Assembly: GCF_021484805.1 (NCBI RefSeq)
Contig: NZ_CP090557.1
Coordinates: 3,608,001-3,672,000 of the forward strand
From: Tellurirhabdus bombi
GTDB lineage: Bacteria; Bacteroidota; Bacteroidia; Cytophagales; Spirosomataceae
DNA length: 64,000 bases
Direction of reading: 5' to 3'
Under the pieces are notes generated by a model. It did no database searches, was not told the DNA's origin, and was given only the letters and a program-made list of their open reading frames with translations. This document shows, piece after piece, positions 26,264-35,856 of the stretch (position 1 is the first letter of the stretch; every line of letters starts with the position of its first letter). Both the position numbers and the translations under genes were made by a program.

Positions 26264-26965
26264 TTACAAAATAGGCAATAAATTCAATATATGACAGGCT
26301 GCCAGAGCGGCTGTTTCTGTCCGAAGCCGCGTAGCACCCAGAGTAACCATTTGAAAACCAGCCTGCACAGCGGCACTGATTTCTTTTTCTGAAAAATCGC
26401 CTTCAGGCCCGATCAGCACGAGCAGTTTTCCGGTGGGCTTGGCTGTCCGAAGCAAGGACGCTGGTTTTTCTTCGCCTTCCGGTAAATGCGCCAGAAAGCG
26501 CTGATCGGCAGGTAGCGCCAGTATTTCCTGAAAAGCGACCAACGGATCGATTTGCGGCAAGTACGCCTGCAACGATTGCTTCATAGCCGCTACCGCAATT
26601 TTCTCGACCCGATCCGTTTTTAGAACCCGTCGCTCCGAATGCTGCCCAATAAAAAAACTGAGCCGATCAACGCCCAATTCCACAGCCTTCTCAATAAACC
26701 ACTCCGTACGATCCAGGTTTTTGGTCGGCGCAACGGCCAGATGGATGGAATAAGGCCGTGGCGTTTCCGCGTGCTGGTCTACAATCCGAAACTGACAACG
26801 GCGCGGGTCGGCAGTTTCTATAACGCAACTAAATTGATTTCCGTGTCCATCGGTTACGGAAATAGAATCGCCTTTTCCAAGCCGAAGCGTCTTGACACAG
26901 TGTCGCGACTCTTCCTCGCTCAGAAAAGGCTCTTTACTGGCATTAGGTTGGTAAAAAAGATGCAT
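26264..26965 (-). CDS. rsmE: 16S rRNA (uracil(1498)-N(3))-methyltransferase
   Basis: 233 residues, normal length. An N-terminal PUA-like part (EEESRHCVKTLRLGKGDSISVTDG) leads to a SPOUT/trefoil-knot domain with APTKNLDRTEWFIEKAVELGV, LVLIGPEGDFSEKE and VTLGATRLRTETAA. It methylates U1498 of 16S rRNA using SAM. It follows the hypothetical gene by 3 bases, so translation is coupled. Confidence 0.95.
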   Translation of the reverse strand: MHLFYQPNASKEPFLSEEESRHCVKTLRLGKGDSISVTDGHGNQFSCVIETADPRRCQFRIVDQHAETPRPYSIHLAVAPTKNLDRTEWFIEKAVELGVDRLSFFIGQHSERRVLKTDRVEKIAVAAMKQSLQAYLPQIDPLVAFQEILALPADQRFLAHLPEGEEKPASLLRTAKPTGKLLVLIGPEGDFSEKEISAAVQAGFQMVTLGATRLRTETAALAACHILNLLPIL

Positions 26966-26968
26966 TCT

Positions 26969-27532
26969 TTACTCTTGTCCGTCACTAGAGAATGAATACA
27001 GGGTCTTATCCAATGACAGATTTTGACCATTGTAGTTTTGGATGAACGTTTCGATGACCTCATCCGTGATCTCTTCCGTATTCAGGCAAACGTCCAGCCC
27101 AATTCCATAATCAAAATCGGTATCTACTTCAATGTGTTCCTGAACCTTAACGGCTTCAGTTTCCTCAATTTCTTCGATTAGCTCCGTAATGTGCAGTTCA
27201 ATTTCTTCCTCTAACTCCGGATCGATTTTATAACTAGCCTGACGTTCTTCCGGAGCGACGTAGTTCGGGAAGGTTTTTTTAGCCTGATCAACCGCCATTT
27301 CGTATACCAGACTGCCGTGATGGAGCCGAAGCGTATAGATAATGGCATCACAGATCACTTCCTGTCCTTCGTGCTTTCCAACAAATTGAACGTGTACGCA
27401 CTCCCCGGAATCTAGTGCATCAATCTCTTCATCTTCTATATACACGAATGATTTTCCTTCGCTTTTTGCCTCGTCCTTTAGGTTTTGAATCTCCTTTGGA
27501 TCGTATCCTGCATTCTTAAACGACTGAGCCAT
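26969..27532 (-). CDS. Conserved hypothetical acidic protein
   Basis: 187 residues, soluble, with no family that I recognise. It is very acidic in the middle (ELEEEIELHITELIEEIEETEAVKV), suggesting a helical or coiled segment, and has a likely small N-terminal domain (YDPKEIQNLKDEAKSEGKSF to HHGSLVYEMAVDQAKKTF). It precedes rsmE by 3 bases, so it is probably co-translated; a role with ribosomes is only a guess from position. Confidence 0.7.
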   Translation of the reverse strand: MAQSFKNAGYDPKEIQNLKDEAKSEGKSFVYIEDEEIDALDSGECVHVQFVGKHEGQEVICDAIIYTLRLHHGSLVYEMAVDQAKKTFPNYVAPEERQASYKIDPELEEEIELHITELIEEIEETEAVKVQEHIEVDTDFDYGIGLDVCLNTEEITDEVIETFIQNYNGQNLSLDKTLYSFSSDGQE

Positions 27533-27662
27533 TTTATTTTTTTCGATTTTTGGTTATCTCACAAAAGGTTAAAACTACGGACTCCATACCGCAATACCAA
27601 TAAAAAGATGGTACACGCTAAACTGATTTCCCTACCGTATTGATTTATAAATCGTATTTTTT

Positions 27663-28856
27663 TTAAAGCTGCTTCGTGGCGGTTGCCAGTGATTGATAGT
27701 AACGGACCAACGTTTGTTCTGCTAAATCAACCGCTACGCCAATTGCCGATAGATTGGTACGCATGAGTTGGTCTTCCTTCCGGTGAATATTAGGCATCTG
27801 CCCGTTTCGATCCAGGGCCGTTAACGTAATCACGGGTATTCCTTCCCGAACGAACCAAACGCTGTCGAAATCTGCCGTATGCCAGTCACCGATGGCTACA
27901 TTCTCGCGAAAATCCCGTAATGCCATTAATTTTTCCGCTTCCAAAAAAAGCTCGTTTGTGTAGCGAATCGCTTCCACAGTGCCGGTCTCGCGAATGAGAT
28001 GCAGTTTTCCGTTACCGAGCGTATCAAAATTAATGACGGCAGTTCGGTGCAAGGGCCATTCCTGAATGTGTTTTTCCAGGTAATGCCGTGCTCCAATCAT
28101 ACCTACTTCCTCGGCACCCGTCAGCACTACTTCTAAATCGAGGCCCGGCAAGCTGTGTTGACGCATCCGTTCGGCTGTTGCCAACGCCGCAGCCACTCCC
28201 GTTGCATTGTCACTGGCCCCGTTTGTATAGCCGTATAGCCAATACCCCAAAGTCGTTAGAATAGCCAACAGAACAAAATAGGCCGCAAAAGCCCAACGCG
28301 CGTACGTAAGTACCTGGCTTGAGAGATCAAAAAGGTTGACTGTTACCCAGATTCCCGACAGCAGCATCATAACTAACGAGCCAATCAGGCTGAGTCTGAA
28401 AGATCCCACCTGTCCCGGCTGATACAATAATGAAATAGGCGCGGTATCGTAATGAGCCATCAGGATTAGTTTCAGGCTTGGCTCAGGCCGGGTTTCGTCC
28501 GCTTTCCAGCGACCAATTATGTTGTGAGAAGTTGTCGTGGGCGGCAACTGCGTAACTGGCGAATAACGCCAGTTAAAATAAAGCCAAGCCCCCACCACAC
28601 TCAGCCAGGTGACCATAACCGAAACCGGTCCCAAATAAGGCAGCGTCAGAAGACCAAAGACCTGACTCGCCGTCAGCCAGTAAACAATATTGATATACGT
28701 ATGGGGGGTCCGAAAAGGCTCAACCGCAACGTCGGCTTTTTGCCTACGAAGCACCGATGTCAGCAAGTCAATGGCCTCTTTTTCATAAATTGTTGCTGCA
28801 CCCCGGTGAGGTAACCGGGTCAAGTCGCGCAAAAAGGATTCGATTTGAAACGGCAT
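27663..28856 (-). CDS. M28-family metallopeptidase with internal membrane segments
   Basis: 397 residues. M28 zinc ligands are visible as LMAHYDTAP (His), GASDNATGVAA (Asp), TGAEEVGMIGA (catalytic Glu and Glu), INFDTLGNG (Asp) and NIHRKED (His). Two hydrophobic helices lie near the N-terminus (residues 58-95). About two more are inserted between the HYD and SDN motifs (around SLIGSLVMMLLSGIWV and FAAYFVLLAILTTLGYWL), so the peptidase domain is built around membrane segments. The substrate is unknown; aminopeptidase activity is the family norm. Confidence 0.88.
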   Translation of the reverse strand: MPFQIESFLRDLTRLPHRGAATIYEKEAIDLLTSVLRRQKADVAVEPFRTPHTYINIVYWLTASQVFGLLTLPYLGPVSVMVTWLSVVGAWLYFNWRYSPVTQLPPTTTSHNIIGRWKADETRPEPSLKLILMAHYDTAPISLLYQPGQVGSFRLSLIGSLVMMLLSGIWVTVNLFDLSSQVLTYARWAFAAYFVLLAILTTLGYWLYGYTNGASDNATGVAAALATAERMRQHSLPGLDLEVVLTGAEEVGMIGARHYLEKHIQEWPLHRTAVINFDTLGNGKLHLIRETGTVEAIRYTNELFLEAEKLMALRDFRENVAIGDWHTADFDSVWFVREGIPVITLTALDRNGQMPNIHRKEDQLMRTNLSAIGVAVDLAEQTLVRYYQSLATATKQL

Positions 28857-28966
28857 AAAAGACCGACAAAACGGGATGATCTAGCGGCCTAGTTACGAAT
28901 TAAGCACTAGAATCAAAAACAGAATTTCTACCGCCTGCCCCTACACGGACTTAATCAGGTCTGTAA

Positions 28967-30280
28967 TTAATGGCTAATCGCCTGCTTCGACGCCTCATCC
29001 ATATCCCAATGGCTGATGTAGGGCACAACGCTTTGGGGTACTTTTTTCTTTGTTTTTTTAGGAAAGGCCAGCCAGATAAAATAGCTGGTAACCACGACAA
29101 TCGTGAGTTGCATTCCATAATCAATAGCTAAGGCTGTGCTGGCCACAATATCCGACGGAACCAGGTATTTAGGCAACCCGAGCCGCCACCAGTACGATGG
29201 ATGAACAACCGCCAGGACGTTAAACACAAAAAGCAAAACAATTTGACGCCGACTCGACCAATCGACCACCTGAAAAACGAGAGGCAGCAAAAAGAGGAAA
29301 AGATAATTGCTGTAGGCACTAGGCTGCACAATCATCATAAGGCCGTATAGCACCACCCACAAATGCGAGAGCATAACAGATGAGTCTAGCTGTCGCATGC
29401 GCAAAGCAGCCGTGGTTGCCGCCCCTACGGTGAACAACAAGCCCATCCAGGTCCAGATTTTTTCTTTCACACCGATGGCGTTAAATGTCCAGGCGTTAAG
29501 GACCGATAGCACATTAGGTGCCCGCAGTGTAGAGGATTCTCCGAGCGGTTGCAAAAATTCCAGACCGACCAGTGGATACAGAATCAGAATTGAGACAGCT
29601 CCAATCAACGTCAATGGAATCAAAAATCGTATTTTTTCTTTTTCAAGAAGGAATAGCGGAACCAGCACCAGGCCAAAGATTGCCTTTGTGGTCAGTACTC
29701 CCAGCGCAATAACGATGCTGTAGGCGATAACCCCTTTCCGTTTATACACCAGAAAGGCTAATGCAATAAAGAGCCACATCCACACGTCTTCCTGGCCCCC
29801 GACCACACAAAATACCAACGACCCCGGTAAGAGCAGGTATAGAAGCGCTTTAAAAAGCAATTCCTGTTTTGTTGCCTTTCCTTTAAAGAATTCGTATGTC
29901 AGGGCCAGCGCCACACCATCCATGATCGCCATTGTCAGGACAATCATTTTAGAGCTGTACCAGAAATTCAACCAAAGTCCGAGAAAATAAGCGTACAGCG
30001 GTGAGTAAGGCGACCAGAAATCCCGGTAAACTATTTGTCCGGCAAATGCCTTACTCGACTCCTCCCAGAAGCCTTCTATATCGGATGTGGGTTGGTAGCC
30101 AGCCACTACGTATAAGCCTAAAAAAGGCACTAGCCGGAATAAAACCCAAGCGCCGACAAGTACTCCAGCAGCACTTTTATTCTTTAGCCATGCTGTAATT
30201 CCTGTCCTTTTGTAAAGCACCAGGCTCACCAAAAAGACGCATAGCAGGCTTATAATCAACTTAGCGATAACTATATTCAT
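28967..30280 (-). CDS. Polytopic membrane protein, GT-C (DUF2029/GT87-like) glycosyltransferase candidate, copy B
   Basis: 437 residues with about ten or more hydrophobic segments. The first extracytoplasmic loop has QIVYRDFWSPYSPLYAYFLGL preceded by acidic residues (TSDIEGFWEES), as expected of GT-C glycosyltransferases that use polyprenyl-linked sugars. It shares this motif, plus SK-x-IVL-x-M and Q-E-[DE]-[VI]-W, with the adjacent gene, so the two are tandem duplicates. Start (ATG 30280) and upstream stop overlap by 4 bases. Donor and acceptor are unknown. Confidence 0.7.
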   Translation of the reverse strand: MNIVIAKLIISLLCVFLVSLVLYKRTGITAWLKNKSAAGVLVGAWVLFRLVPFLGLYVVAGYQPTSDIEGFWEESSKAFAGQIVYRDFWSPYSPLYAYFLGLWLNFWYSSKMIVLTMAIMDGVALALTYEFFKGKATKQELLFKALLYLLLPGSLVFCVVGGQEDVWMWLFIALAFLVYKRKGVIAYSIVIALGVLTTKAIFGLVLVPLFLLEKEKIRFLIPLTLIGAVSILILYPLVGLEFLQPLGESSTLRAPNVLSVLNAWTFNAIGVKEKIWTWMGLLFTVGAATTAALRMRQLDSSVMLSHLWVVLYGLMMIVQPSAYSNYLFLFLLPLVFQVVDWSSRRQIVLLFVFNVLAVVHPSYWWRLGLPKYLVPSDIVASTALAIDYGMQLTIVVVTSYFIWLAFPKKTKKKVPQSVVPYISHWDMDEASKQAISH

Positions 30281-31548
30281 AACGCTGCTCTGGTTGTAGA
30301 AGAGACAATTTTATGGTATGCTTTGGCAACAATCCAGAAAAAACAAGCCACATTCAAAACCTGAAGAATCAGTTCAAAAAGATAAAAAGGCTTTGTCAAC
30401 ATGGCAAAATTTGTATAATCTGGCTGACCTATATACACATTGACGAAGGGCTGCACAACCGTTAACCAGCTCAATGCTAGTAGAATAACGACATCCTTCG
30501 TCTTTCTTAAATCCAAAATTTCAAAAACAACTGCTAGTAAATAAGCAATGAGATAAGCACCGGGTGCACTTGCCTGAAAAATCATCATGCAGGCAAATGT
30601 CGCGATGAATAACGCAGGAAAAGTTTTGCCTATGGCGTTGGTTCTTCCCCTGAACGCCATATAAGAAGTGACTCCCATTGTTACTAGTAACCCGAGCCAG
30701 TTCACAATTGTTGAGTTTGTTTCATCGATATGTACAAAAACTTCGGTAAAGGGCCTGACAATCGAAAACAAATTAGGCGTCATGAGCTGCTCCGTATGCT
30801 GAATAGGCATTAGAAATAAATCGCCAATCTTAGCATAAAGAAAAATCAGTACAGGTAAGCCGATGGCCGCCATAACCAACAGCATTTTTATTGGTCGGCG
30901 GACAATAACGAGTAAGGCCGGTAAAAAGAAAACAAAGGTTGCTTTTGTGGTTAGCAGAGCCAAAGCAAAAATGATTCCAACCCCAGTTTCGTAATTATCC
31001 GGCTTCCGTTTGATGTGACGCCACATCAGCAGAGCCAGCCCCCAAAACCAGATTTCTTCTTGCCCATCAATTAGAATGTACATAAACGATGCAGGCAGCA
31101 TCCAGTAAATTAATGTTGCCTGCAAGGCGTTTTCCCTTTCCGGTTTGTATGTCTGATAAGTCAGCCACACGATCAGTGTTTCCATAAGAACCATGAACAA
31201 CACAATGGCTTTGGAATTGTGCCAGAGCCAGATGGGCAAGCTAATGATGTACGCAAACAAGGGAGCGTGATACGACCAGAAGTCGCGGTACACGAACCCG
31301 CCCGCCTTGGCTCCTTCCGCCTTGTAAAAAAAGAAAGGCACATCGCCACGAGGCGTTTCATTAACAACCAAAAAAACCGCAATCCAAGGTAATAAGCGAA
31401 GTAGCAGAAAGCCAATACCGAATACTAACTTATCGTTTGTTTGCTGCCACTGGTTAATAAGACCGGACTTTTTTACTGCCAATAAAACCCCGACAGTGAG
31501 GCACAGATTGAGTACTAATTTAATGTAAAATACGGTCAGAATAGGCAT
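30277..31548 (-). CDS. Polytopic membrane protein, GT-C glycosyltransferase candidate, copy A
   Basis: 423 residues, multi-spanning. The loop after helix 2 reads TPRGDVPFFFYKAEGAKAGGFVYRDFWSYHAPLFAY, parallel to copy B, and is followed by NSKAIVLFMVLMETLIV and GQEEIWFWGLALL. The acidic residue in the first loop (RGDVPFF) is a candidate catalytic Asp. First gene of a two-gene operon; its promoter should lie in 31549-31650, where a long hairpin (31570-31621) also sits. Probably acts in surface polysaccharide or glycolipid assembly (inference). Confidence 0.7.
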   Translation of the reverse strand: MPILTVFYIKLVLNLCLTVGVLLAVKKSGLINQWQQTNDKLVFGIGFLLLRLLPWIAVFLVVNETPRGDVPFFFYKAEGAKAGGFVYRDFWSYHAPLFAYIISLPIWLWHNSKAIVLFMVLMETLIVWLTYQTYKPERENALQATLIYWMLPASFMYILIDGQEEIWFWGLALLMWRHIKRKPDNYETGVGIIFALALLTTKATFVFFLPALLVIVRRPIKMLLVMAAIGLPVLIFLYAKIGDLFLMPIQHTEQLMTPNLFSIVRPFTEVFVHIDETNSTIVNWLGLLVTMGVTSYMAFRGRTNAIGKTFPALFIATFACMMIFQASAPGAYLIAYLLAVVFEILDLRKTKDVVILLALSWLTVVQPFVNVYIGQPDYTNFAMLTKPFYLFELILQVLNVACFFWIVAKAYHKIVSSTTRAAL

Positions 31549-31569
31549 TTAACTGGGTATCAATACTTT

Positions 31570-31621
31570 AAAAATTAACTAATTTCCGCCTACAGGCGGC
31601 GGGGCAAATTGGTTAATTTTT
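31570..31621. repeat. Long imperfect hairpin in a divergent promoter region
   Basis: A 16-base arm at 31570-31585 (AAAAATTAACTAATTT) pairs with 31606-31621 with a single G-U, and an inner CCGCC (31586-31590) pairs with GGCGG (31595-31599) around TACA. It lies between two divergent gene starts, so it is not needed as a terminator there. Confidence 0.55.
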
Positions 31622-31818
31622 GGCAGAAATGTGTTGCCAAAAAATAGAAGGTAACGGTCAAAGAGAAATATAACAACAATGATTCCATATGTCCGCAAAC
31701 CGTTGTAATACTAGCCAACGGAAATTCGGGATTCCTGTCTGCTTTGCGCTTTTCAGAAACTTCTCTCTTCCAAATCAGGTTAGAAGAAGTATTAATATTC
31801 CACTATAGTAACCAGATC

Positions 31819-32889
31819 ATGGCTCATCTTTTTAGTCCGCTAACCATTCGCAGTGTTCATTTCAAAAACCGAATTGCCGTTTCACCCATGTGCCAATATT
31901 CCAGCGAAGATGGATTTTCCACAGATTGGCATTTGGTGCATCTCGGAAGTCGAGCGGTTGGTGGTGCGGCGCTTATTATTACTGAAGCAACCGCTATTTC
32001 ACCAGAAGGGCGTATTTCACCGGATGATCTTGGTATCTGGAAAGACGAACATATCCCCGGTTTGTTGCGTATTACTTCTTTCGTGGAACAGCACGGAGCA
32101 GTTGCCGGCATTCAATTGGCTCACGCAGGCCGCAAAGCCAGTCACCAGCGGCCCTGGGACGGTGGAGCAGCCCTCCCACCCGATGCCGAACGTGGCTGGC
32201 AAACTGTGGCTCCCAGCCCTATTCCTTTCGCCGAAACCGATCCAATGCCGGTGGCTTTGACCAGCGAAGGCATTGAGAAAATAATTGCTGATTTTGGCAC
32301 CGCCGCCCACCGGGCCTTGCAGGCAGGCTTTAAAGTTATTGAGCTTCACGCCGCTCATGGCTACCTGATTCACGCCTTCCTCTCCCCCGTTAGCAACCAG
32401 CGTACTGACAAATACGGTGGCTCATTCGAAAATCGGATTCGGTTTTTACTGGAAATTATTGAACGCGTTCAAACGGTTTGGCCGGGCGATTTGCCGCTAT
32501 TTGTCCGTATTTCGGCCACCGACTGGACAGAGGGCGCCTGGACACCCGACGATTCTGTGCAATTGGCGACGATTCTCAAAGACAAAGGGGTTGACCTGAT
32601 TGACTGCTCAACCGGCGGTAATGTAGCACAGGCTAAAATCCCTTTAAGCCCTGGCTATCAGGTTCCTTTTGCGGAGAAAGTTAAAAAAGAGGCCGATATT
32701 TTAACGGGAGCCGTTGGCTTGATTACGACCGCAGAGCAAGCCAACGAGATCATTACAACCGGGCAGGCGGACTTCGTTTTATTAGCCCGCGAATCGTTAC
32801 GAGATCCGTATTTTCCCTTGCATGCAGCGCATCAACTGGGCGTCGATGTTCCCTGGCTGCCGCAGTATGTCCGGGCCAAACCGCGCTGA
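31819..32889 (+). CDS. Old-yellow-enzyme family NADH:flavin oxidoreductase (NamA/YqjM-like)
   Basis: 356 residues, one FMN-binding TIM barrel. Family features are the start HLFSPLTIRSVHFKNRIAVSPMCQYS, with the Cys typical of the YqjM class, the substrate-site pair in ELHAAHGYLIHAFLSP, and the C-terminal GAVGLITTAEQANEI and DFVLLARESLRDPYFP. Such enzymes reduce activated C=C bonds with NADPH; the natural substrate is often unknown. A long TTG-started extension (31744) is rejected for the ATG at 31819. Confidence 0.94.
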   Translation: MAHLFSPLTIRSVHFKNRIAVSPMCQYSSEDGFSTDWHLVHLGSRAVGGAALIITEATAISPEGRISPDDLGIWKDEHIPGLLRITSFVEQHGAVAGIQLAHAGRKASHQRPWDGGAALPPDAERGWQTVAPSPIPFAETDPMPVALTSEGIEKIIADFGTAAHRALQAGFKVIELHAAHGYLIHAFLSPVSNQRTDKYGGSFENRIRFLLEIIERVQTVWPGDLPLFVRISATDWTEGAWTPDDSVQLATILKDKGVDLIDCSTGGNVAQAKIPLSPGYQVPFAEKVKKEADILTGAVGLITTAEQANEIITTGQADFVLLARESLRDPYFPLHAAHQLGVDVPWLPQYVRAKPR

Positions 32890-32917
32890 AACTGAAGCTC
32901 ATTACTCCATAAATTAG

Positions 32918-33403
32918 TTAAAGTAATTCCCCCAACAAACCCTGTAAGTTTAGCGGGCGGGTATACATTTCCAGTGAGCCATCGGGTTTGCTAGGCCATA
33001 ATTCCCGCGGACGATCCCAATACAGTTCAACGCCGTTCTGGTCGGGATCGTCCAGGTAAATGGCTTCCGAAACGCCATGATCCGAAGCCCCCGAGATCGG
33101 GTAGTTTGCTTCGCGCAGCCGCCGAAAAGCGACGGCTAAATCCTTGCGAGTCGGGTACAAGATAGCGGTGTGGAATAATCCGGCACTACGCACGGGTGCT
33201 GGCGGTGCATTTTTGCTATACCAGGTATTCAGGCCAATGTGATGGTGATAGCCCCCTGCCGAAATAAAAGCAGCATCTGCACTATAGGTTGTCACCAGCG
33301 AAAATCCCAGCAAATCGCAATAGAAGGCCAGCGAACGGTCCAGATTGGCAACTTTCAAATGAACGTGGCCAATTCGGGTATTGGCCGGAATGGTGTAATC
33401 CAT
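32918..33403 (-). CDS. VOC-superfamily protein, glyoxalase/catechol-2,3-dioxygenase-like
   Basis: 161 residues. Two betaalphabeta modules are visible, with metal-ligand positions in IGHVHLKVANLDRSLAFY, GLFHTAILYPTRKDL and GVELYWDRPRELW. The order resembles the CatE-type dioxygenases, but small VOC proteins also act as isomerases or resistance proteins, so the reaction is open. It converges on the OYE gene, with 28 bases between. Confidence 0.85.
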   Translation of the reverse strand: MDYTIPANTRIGHVHLKVANLDRSLAFYCDLLGFSLVTTYSADAAFISAGGYHHHIGLNTWYSKNAPPAPVRSAGLFHTAILYPTRKDLAVAFRRLREANYPISGASDHGVSEAIYLDDPDQNGVELYWDRPRELWPSKPDGSLEMYTRPLNLQGLLGELL

Positions 33404-33580
33404 AACTAGCTAGTTAATAAGGTATGCTTAATGGTCTCAATAAATATACGAATCAGGACTTTATTGCCGCCAGTACGTCGAATTAGCTCATCCGAGTGAT
33501 TGCAATGTTTACTGGCATAGCACGGATAGAAAGCTTTTTGTGAACAGCAATAAAGTTATGGATACCTATAACCCAAAACA

Positions 33581-33608
33581 AAAGCCTGTCCTAAGCAGAA
33601 CAGGCTTT
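33581..33608 (-). terminator. Terminator of the glutamine synthetase gene
   Basis: AAAGCCTGT (33581-33589) pairs with ACAGGCTTT (33600-33608). On the minus strand the stem follows the GSIII stop by about 20 bases and is followed by TTTTGTTTTG, a usable T-tract. Confidence 0.85.
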
Positions 33609-33630
33609 GTGTAATCTATGGTTGGAAAAA

Positions 33631-35820
33631 TTACTTCACAAATAACATTTCGCGGTATTTAACCAAAGGCCAATCTTCGTCATCAATAATAAGCTCCAGT
33701 TTATCAACGTGGTAGCGAATTTTCTCGAAGAAATCCTTGATTTCAGTAGCGTACAATTTAGCTGTTTCCGCCGTATCACCGAGGTTATTGGCTTTCTTGC
33801 GGGCTTCGGTCATTTCTTCTACGCCGCTCTTGATCGACTGAACGCGCGTTGAAATTTCACGAATAATATCTTTTACAGGTTCCGCTTCCGCTTCTAAACC
33901 AATGTCAACCAGTGCTTTAGCTGTCTGCGCCAGGTTATTCTGGTATTTCAATGCAGTAGAAACAACGTGGTTCAGGGCCAGATCACCAATTACGCGCGAC
34001 TCAATCTGCACTTTTTTGATGTATTTTTCCAGCTCGATTTCGTAGCGTGATTCAACCTCGCGGTGGTTCATGACGCCCACGCGCTCGAAAAGCTCGATCG
34101 ACTCAGGTTTCACGTAAACACCCAGTGCTTCCGGCGACGATTTGATGTTTGACAGACCACGTCTTTCGGCTTCTTCAACCCACTCATCCGAGTAACCGTT
34201 TCCTTCGAACAGGATTCGTTTTGTGCTTGAGTAGTAAGCTTTCAGGATGTCAACAATGGCCAGTTCTTTCTTCTCGCCATTAGCCAGACGGGCATCCAGA
34301 TCCTGCTTAAATTTGATCAGCTGATCGGCAACAATCGTATTCAATACGGTCATGGTCGAAGCAGAGTTGGCTCCACCACCCACGGCACGGAATTCAAATT
34401 TGTTACCCGTGAAAGCAAACGGCGAAGTCCGGTTCCGGTCCGTGTTGTCACGCAACAGCGAAGGAATCCGGTTCAGGCCCAGTTTGTAATAAACGTTATC
34501 GCCTTTGTTTACAATTACTTCTGATTTTGTTTCCAGATCTTCCAGTGCTTTTGTCAACGACTCACCCAAGAAAACGGATACGATAGCCGGTGGTGCCTCG
34601 TTAGCACCCAGACGGTGTTCGTTACCGGCTGAAGCGATGCTGGCGCGCAACAGATCGGCGTTGTCATGCACAGCCTTCACCACGTTCACCAGGAAGGTCA
34701 GGAAGCGCAGGCTTTCTTTTGGCTTCGAGCTAGGTGCCAGCAGGTTCACGCCTGTATCTGTACCCATCGACCAGTTGTTGTGCTTACCGCTACCGTTGAT
34801 GCCAGCGAATGGTTTTTCGTGGAACAGCACTTTGAAATTATGGCGTTCTGCCACTTTTTCCATTAAGTCCATCAACAGGGCGTTGTGGTCAATCGCCAGG
34901 TTAACTTCTTCAAAAGTAGGTGCTACCTCAAACTGACCGGGAGCAACTTCGTTGTGACGCGTCCGAACGGGCATTCCCAGTTTCATGGCTTCAAATTCGA
35001 AGTCGACCATATAGGCATTTACGCGCGGAGGAATGGTTCCGAAATAGTGATCTTCCAATTGCTGACCACGCGCTGGCGAGTGACCAAACACGGTCCGGCC
35101 CGCCATCACCAAGTCTGGACGAGCGTAGAACAACGCTTTGTCAATCAGGAAGTATTCTTGCTCTGGCCCGAGTGTTGGCGTTACTTTCGTTACGTTCCGA
35201 TCAAAATATTGGCAAACGGCCGTTGCGGCCTTATCCACTGCTAAAAGGGCTTTCAACAATGGTGTTTTATAATCAAGTGCTTCACCCGTGTAAGAAATGA
35301 AGACTGAAGGAATGCAAAGTGTTTTTCCACCGGCGCCGTTGTCCATCAGGAAGGCAGGTGAGCTAGGGTCCCAACCTGTGTAACCCCGGGCTTCAAACGT
35401 ATTCCGTAGACCACCATTTGGGAATGATGATGCATCCGGCTCTTGCTGTACCAACGCGCCGCCTTTGAATTTCTCGATGGCTTTGCCTTCAAGAGTAATA
35501 TCGAAGAAGGCGTCGTGTTTTTCAGCTGTTTCGCCCGTTAGTGGCTGAAACCAGTGGGTGTAGTGAGTAGCCCCTTTGTTTACCGCCCATGATTTCATCG
35601 CATTGGCGACCTCATCGGCAATATCCCGGTCAATTTTTCCGCCGGTATCAATCGCCTGCGTAATTTTCAGGTATGCTTCTGGAGAAAGTAATGAACGCAT
35701 AACTTCCTGGTTGAACGTATTGCAACCATAGAAGTCAGCCACGCGCTCTGCCGGGGGAGTTACCGGCAGCGCCTGACGGCTTTGTGCAATTTCAAGGGCT
35801 TTAAAACGAAAGTTAGCCAT
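33631..35820 (-). CDS. Glutamine synthetase, type III
   Basis: 729 residues, the size of GSIII (GlnN), far larger than GSI or GSII. Landmarks are the N-terminal FYGCNTFNQEVMRSLLSPEAY, the core LGPEQEYFLIDKALFYARPDLV, the catalytic-site NGSGKHNNWSMGTDTGVNLL and FEFRAVGGGANSASTMTVLN. It makes glutamine from glutamate and ammonia with ATP. The ATG at 35820 is chosen over a TTG 13 codons upstream because it follows the promoter closely and starts MANFRFKALE. An ammonium transporter operon lies 5 kb away on the same strand; common nitrogen control is likely but not shown. Confidence 0.96.
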   Translation of the reverse strand: MANFRFKALEIAQSRQALPVTPPAERVADFYGCNTFNQEVMRSLLSPEAYLKITQAIDTGGKIDRDIADEVANAMKSWAVNKGATHYTHWFQPLTGETAEKHDAFFDITLEGKAIEKFKGGALVQQEPDASSFPNGGLRNTFEARGYTGWDPSSPAFLMDNGAGGKTLCIPSVFISYTGEALDYKTPLLKALLAVDKAATAVCQYFDRNVTKVTPTLGPEQEYFLIDKALFYARPDLVMAGRTVFGHSPARGQQLEDHYFGTIPPRVNAYMVDFEFEAMKLGMPVRTRHNEVAPGQFEVAPTFEEVNLAIDHNALLMDLMEKVAERHNFKVLFHEKPFAGINGSGKHNNWSMGTDTGVNLLAPSSKPKESLRFLTFLVNVVKAVHDNADLLRASIASAGNEHRLGANEAPPAIVSVFLGESLTKALEDLETKSEVIVNKGDNVYYKLGLNRIPSLLRDNTDRNRTSPFAFTGNKFEFRAVGGGANSASTMTVLNTIVADQLIKFKQDLDARLANGEKKELAIVDILKAYYSSTKRILFEGNGYSDEWVEEAERRGLSNIKSSPEALGVYVKPESIELFERVGVMNHREVESRYEIELEKYIKKVQIESRVIGDLALNHVVSTALKYQNNLAQTAKALVDIGLEAEAEPVKDIIREISTRVQSIKSGVEEMTEARKKANNLGDTAETAKLYATEIKDFFEKIRYHVDKLELIIDDEDWPLVKYREMLFVK

Positions 35821-35856
35821 GTGAACGGGCTTGAAGTTTTTTGTATAATTTACACC

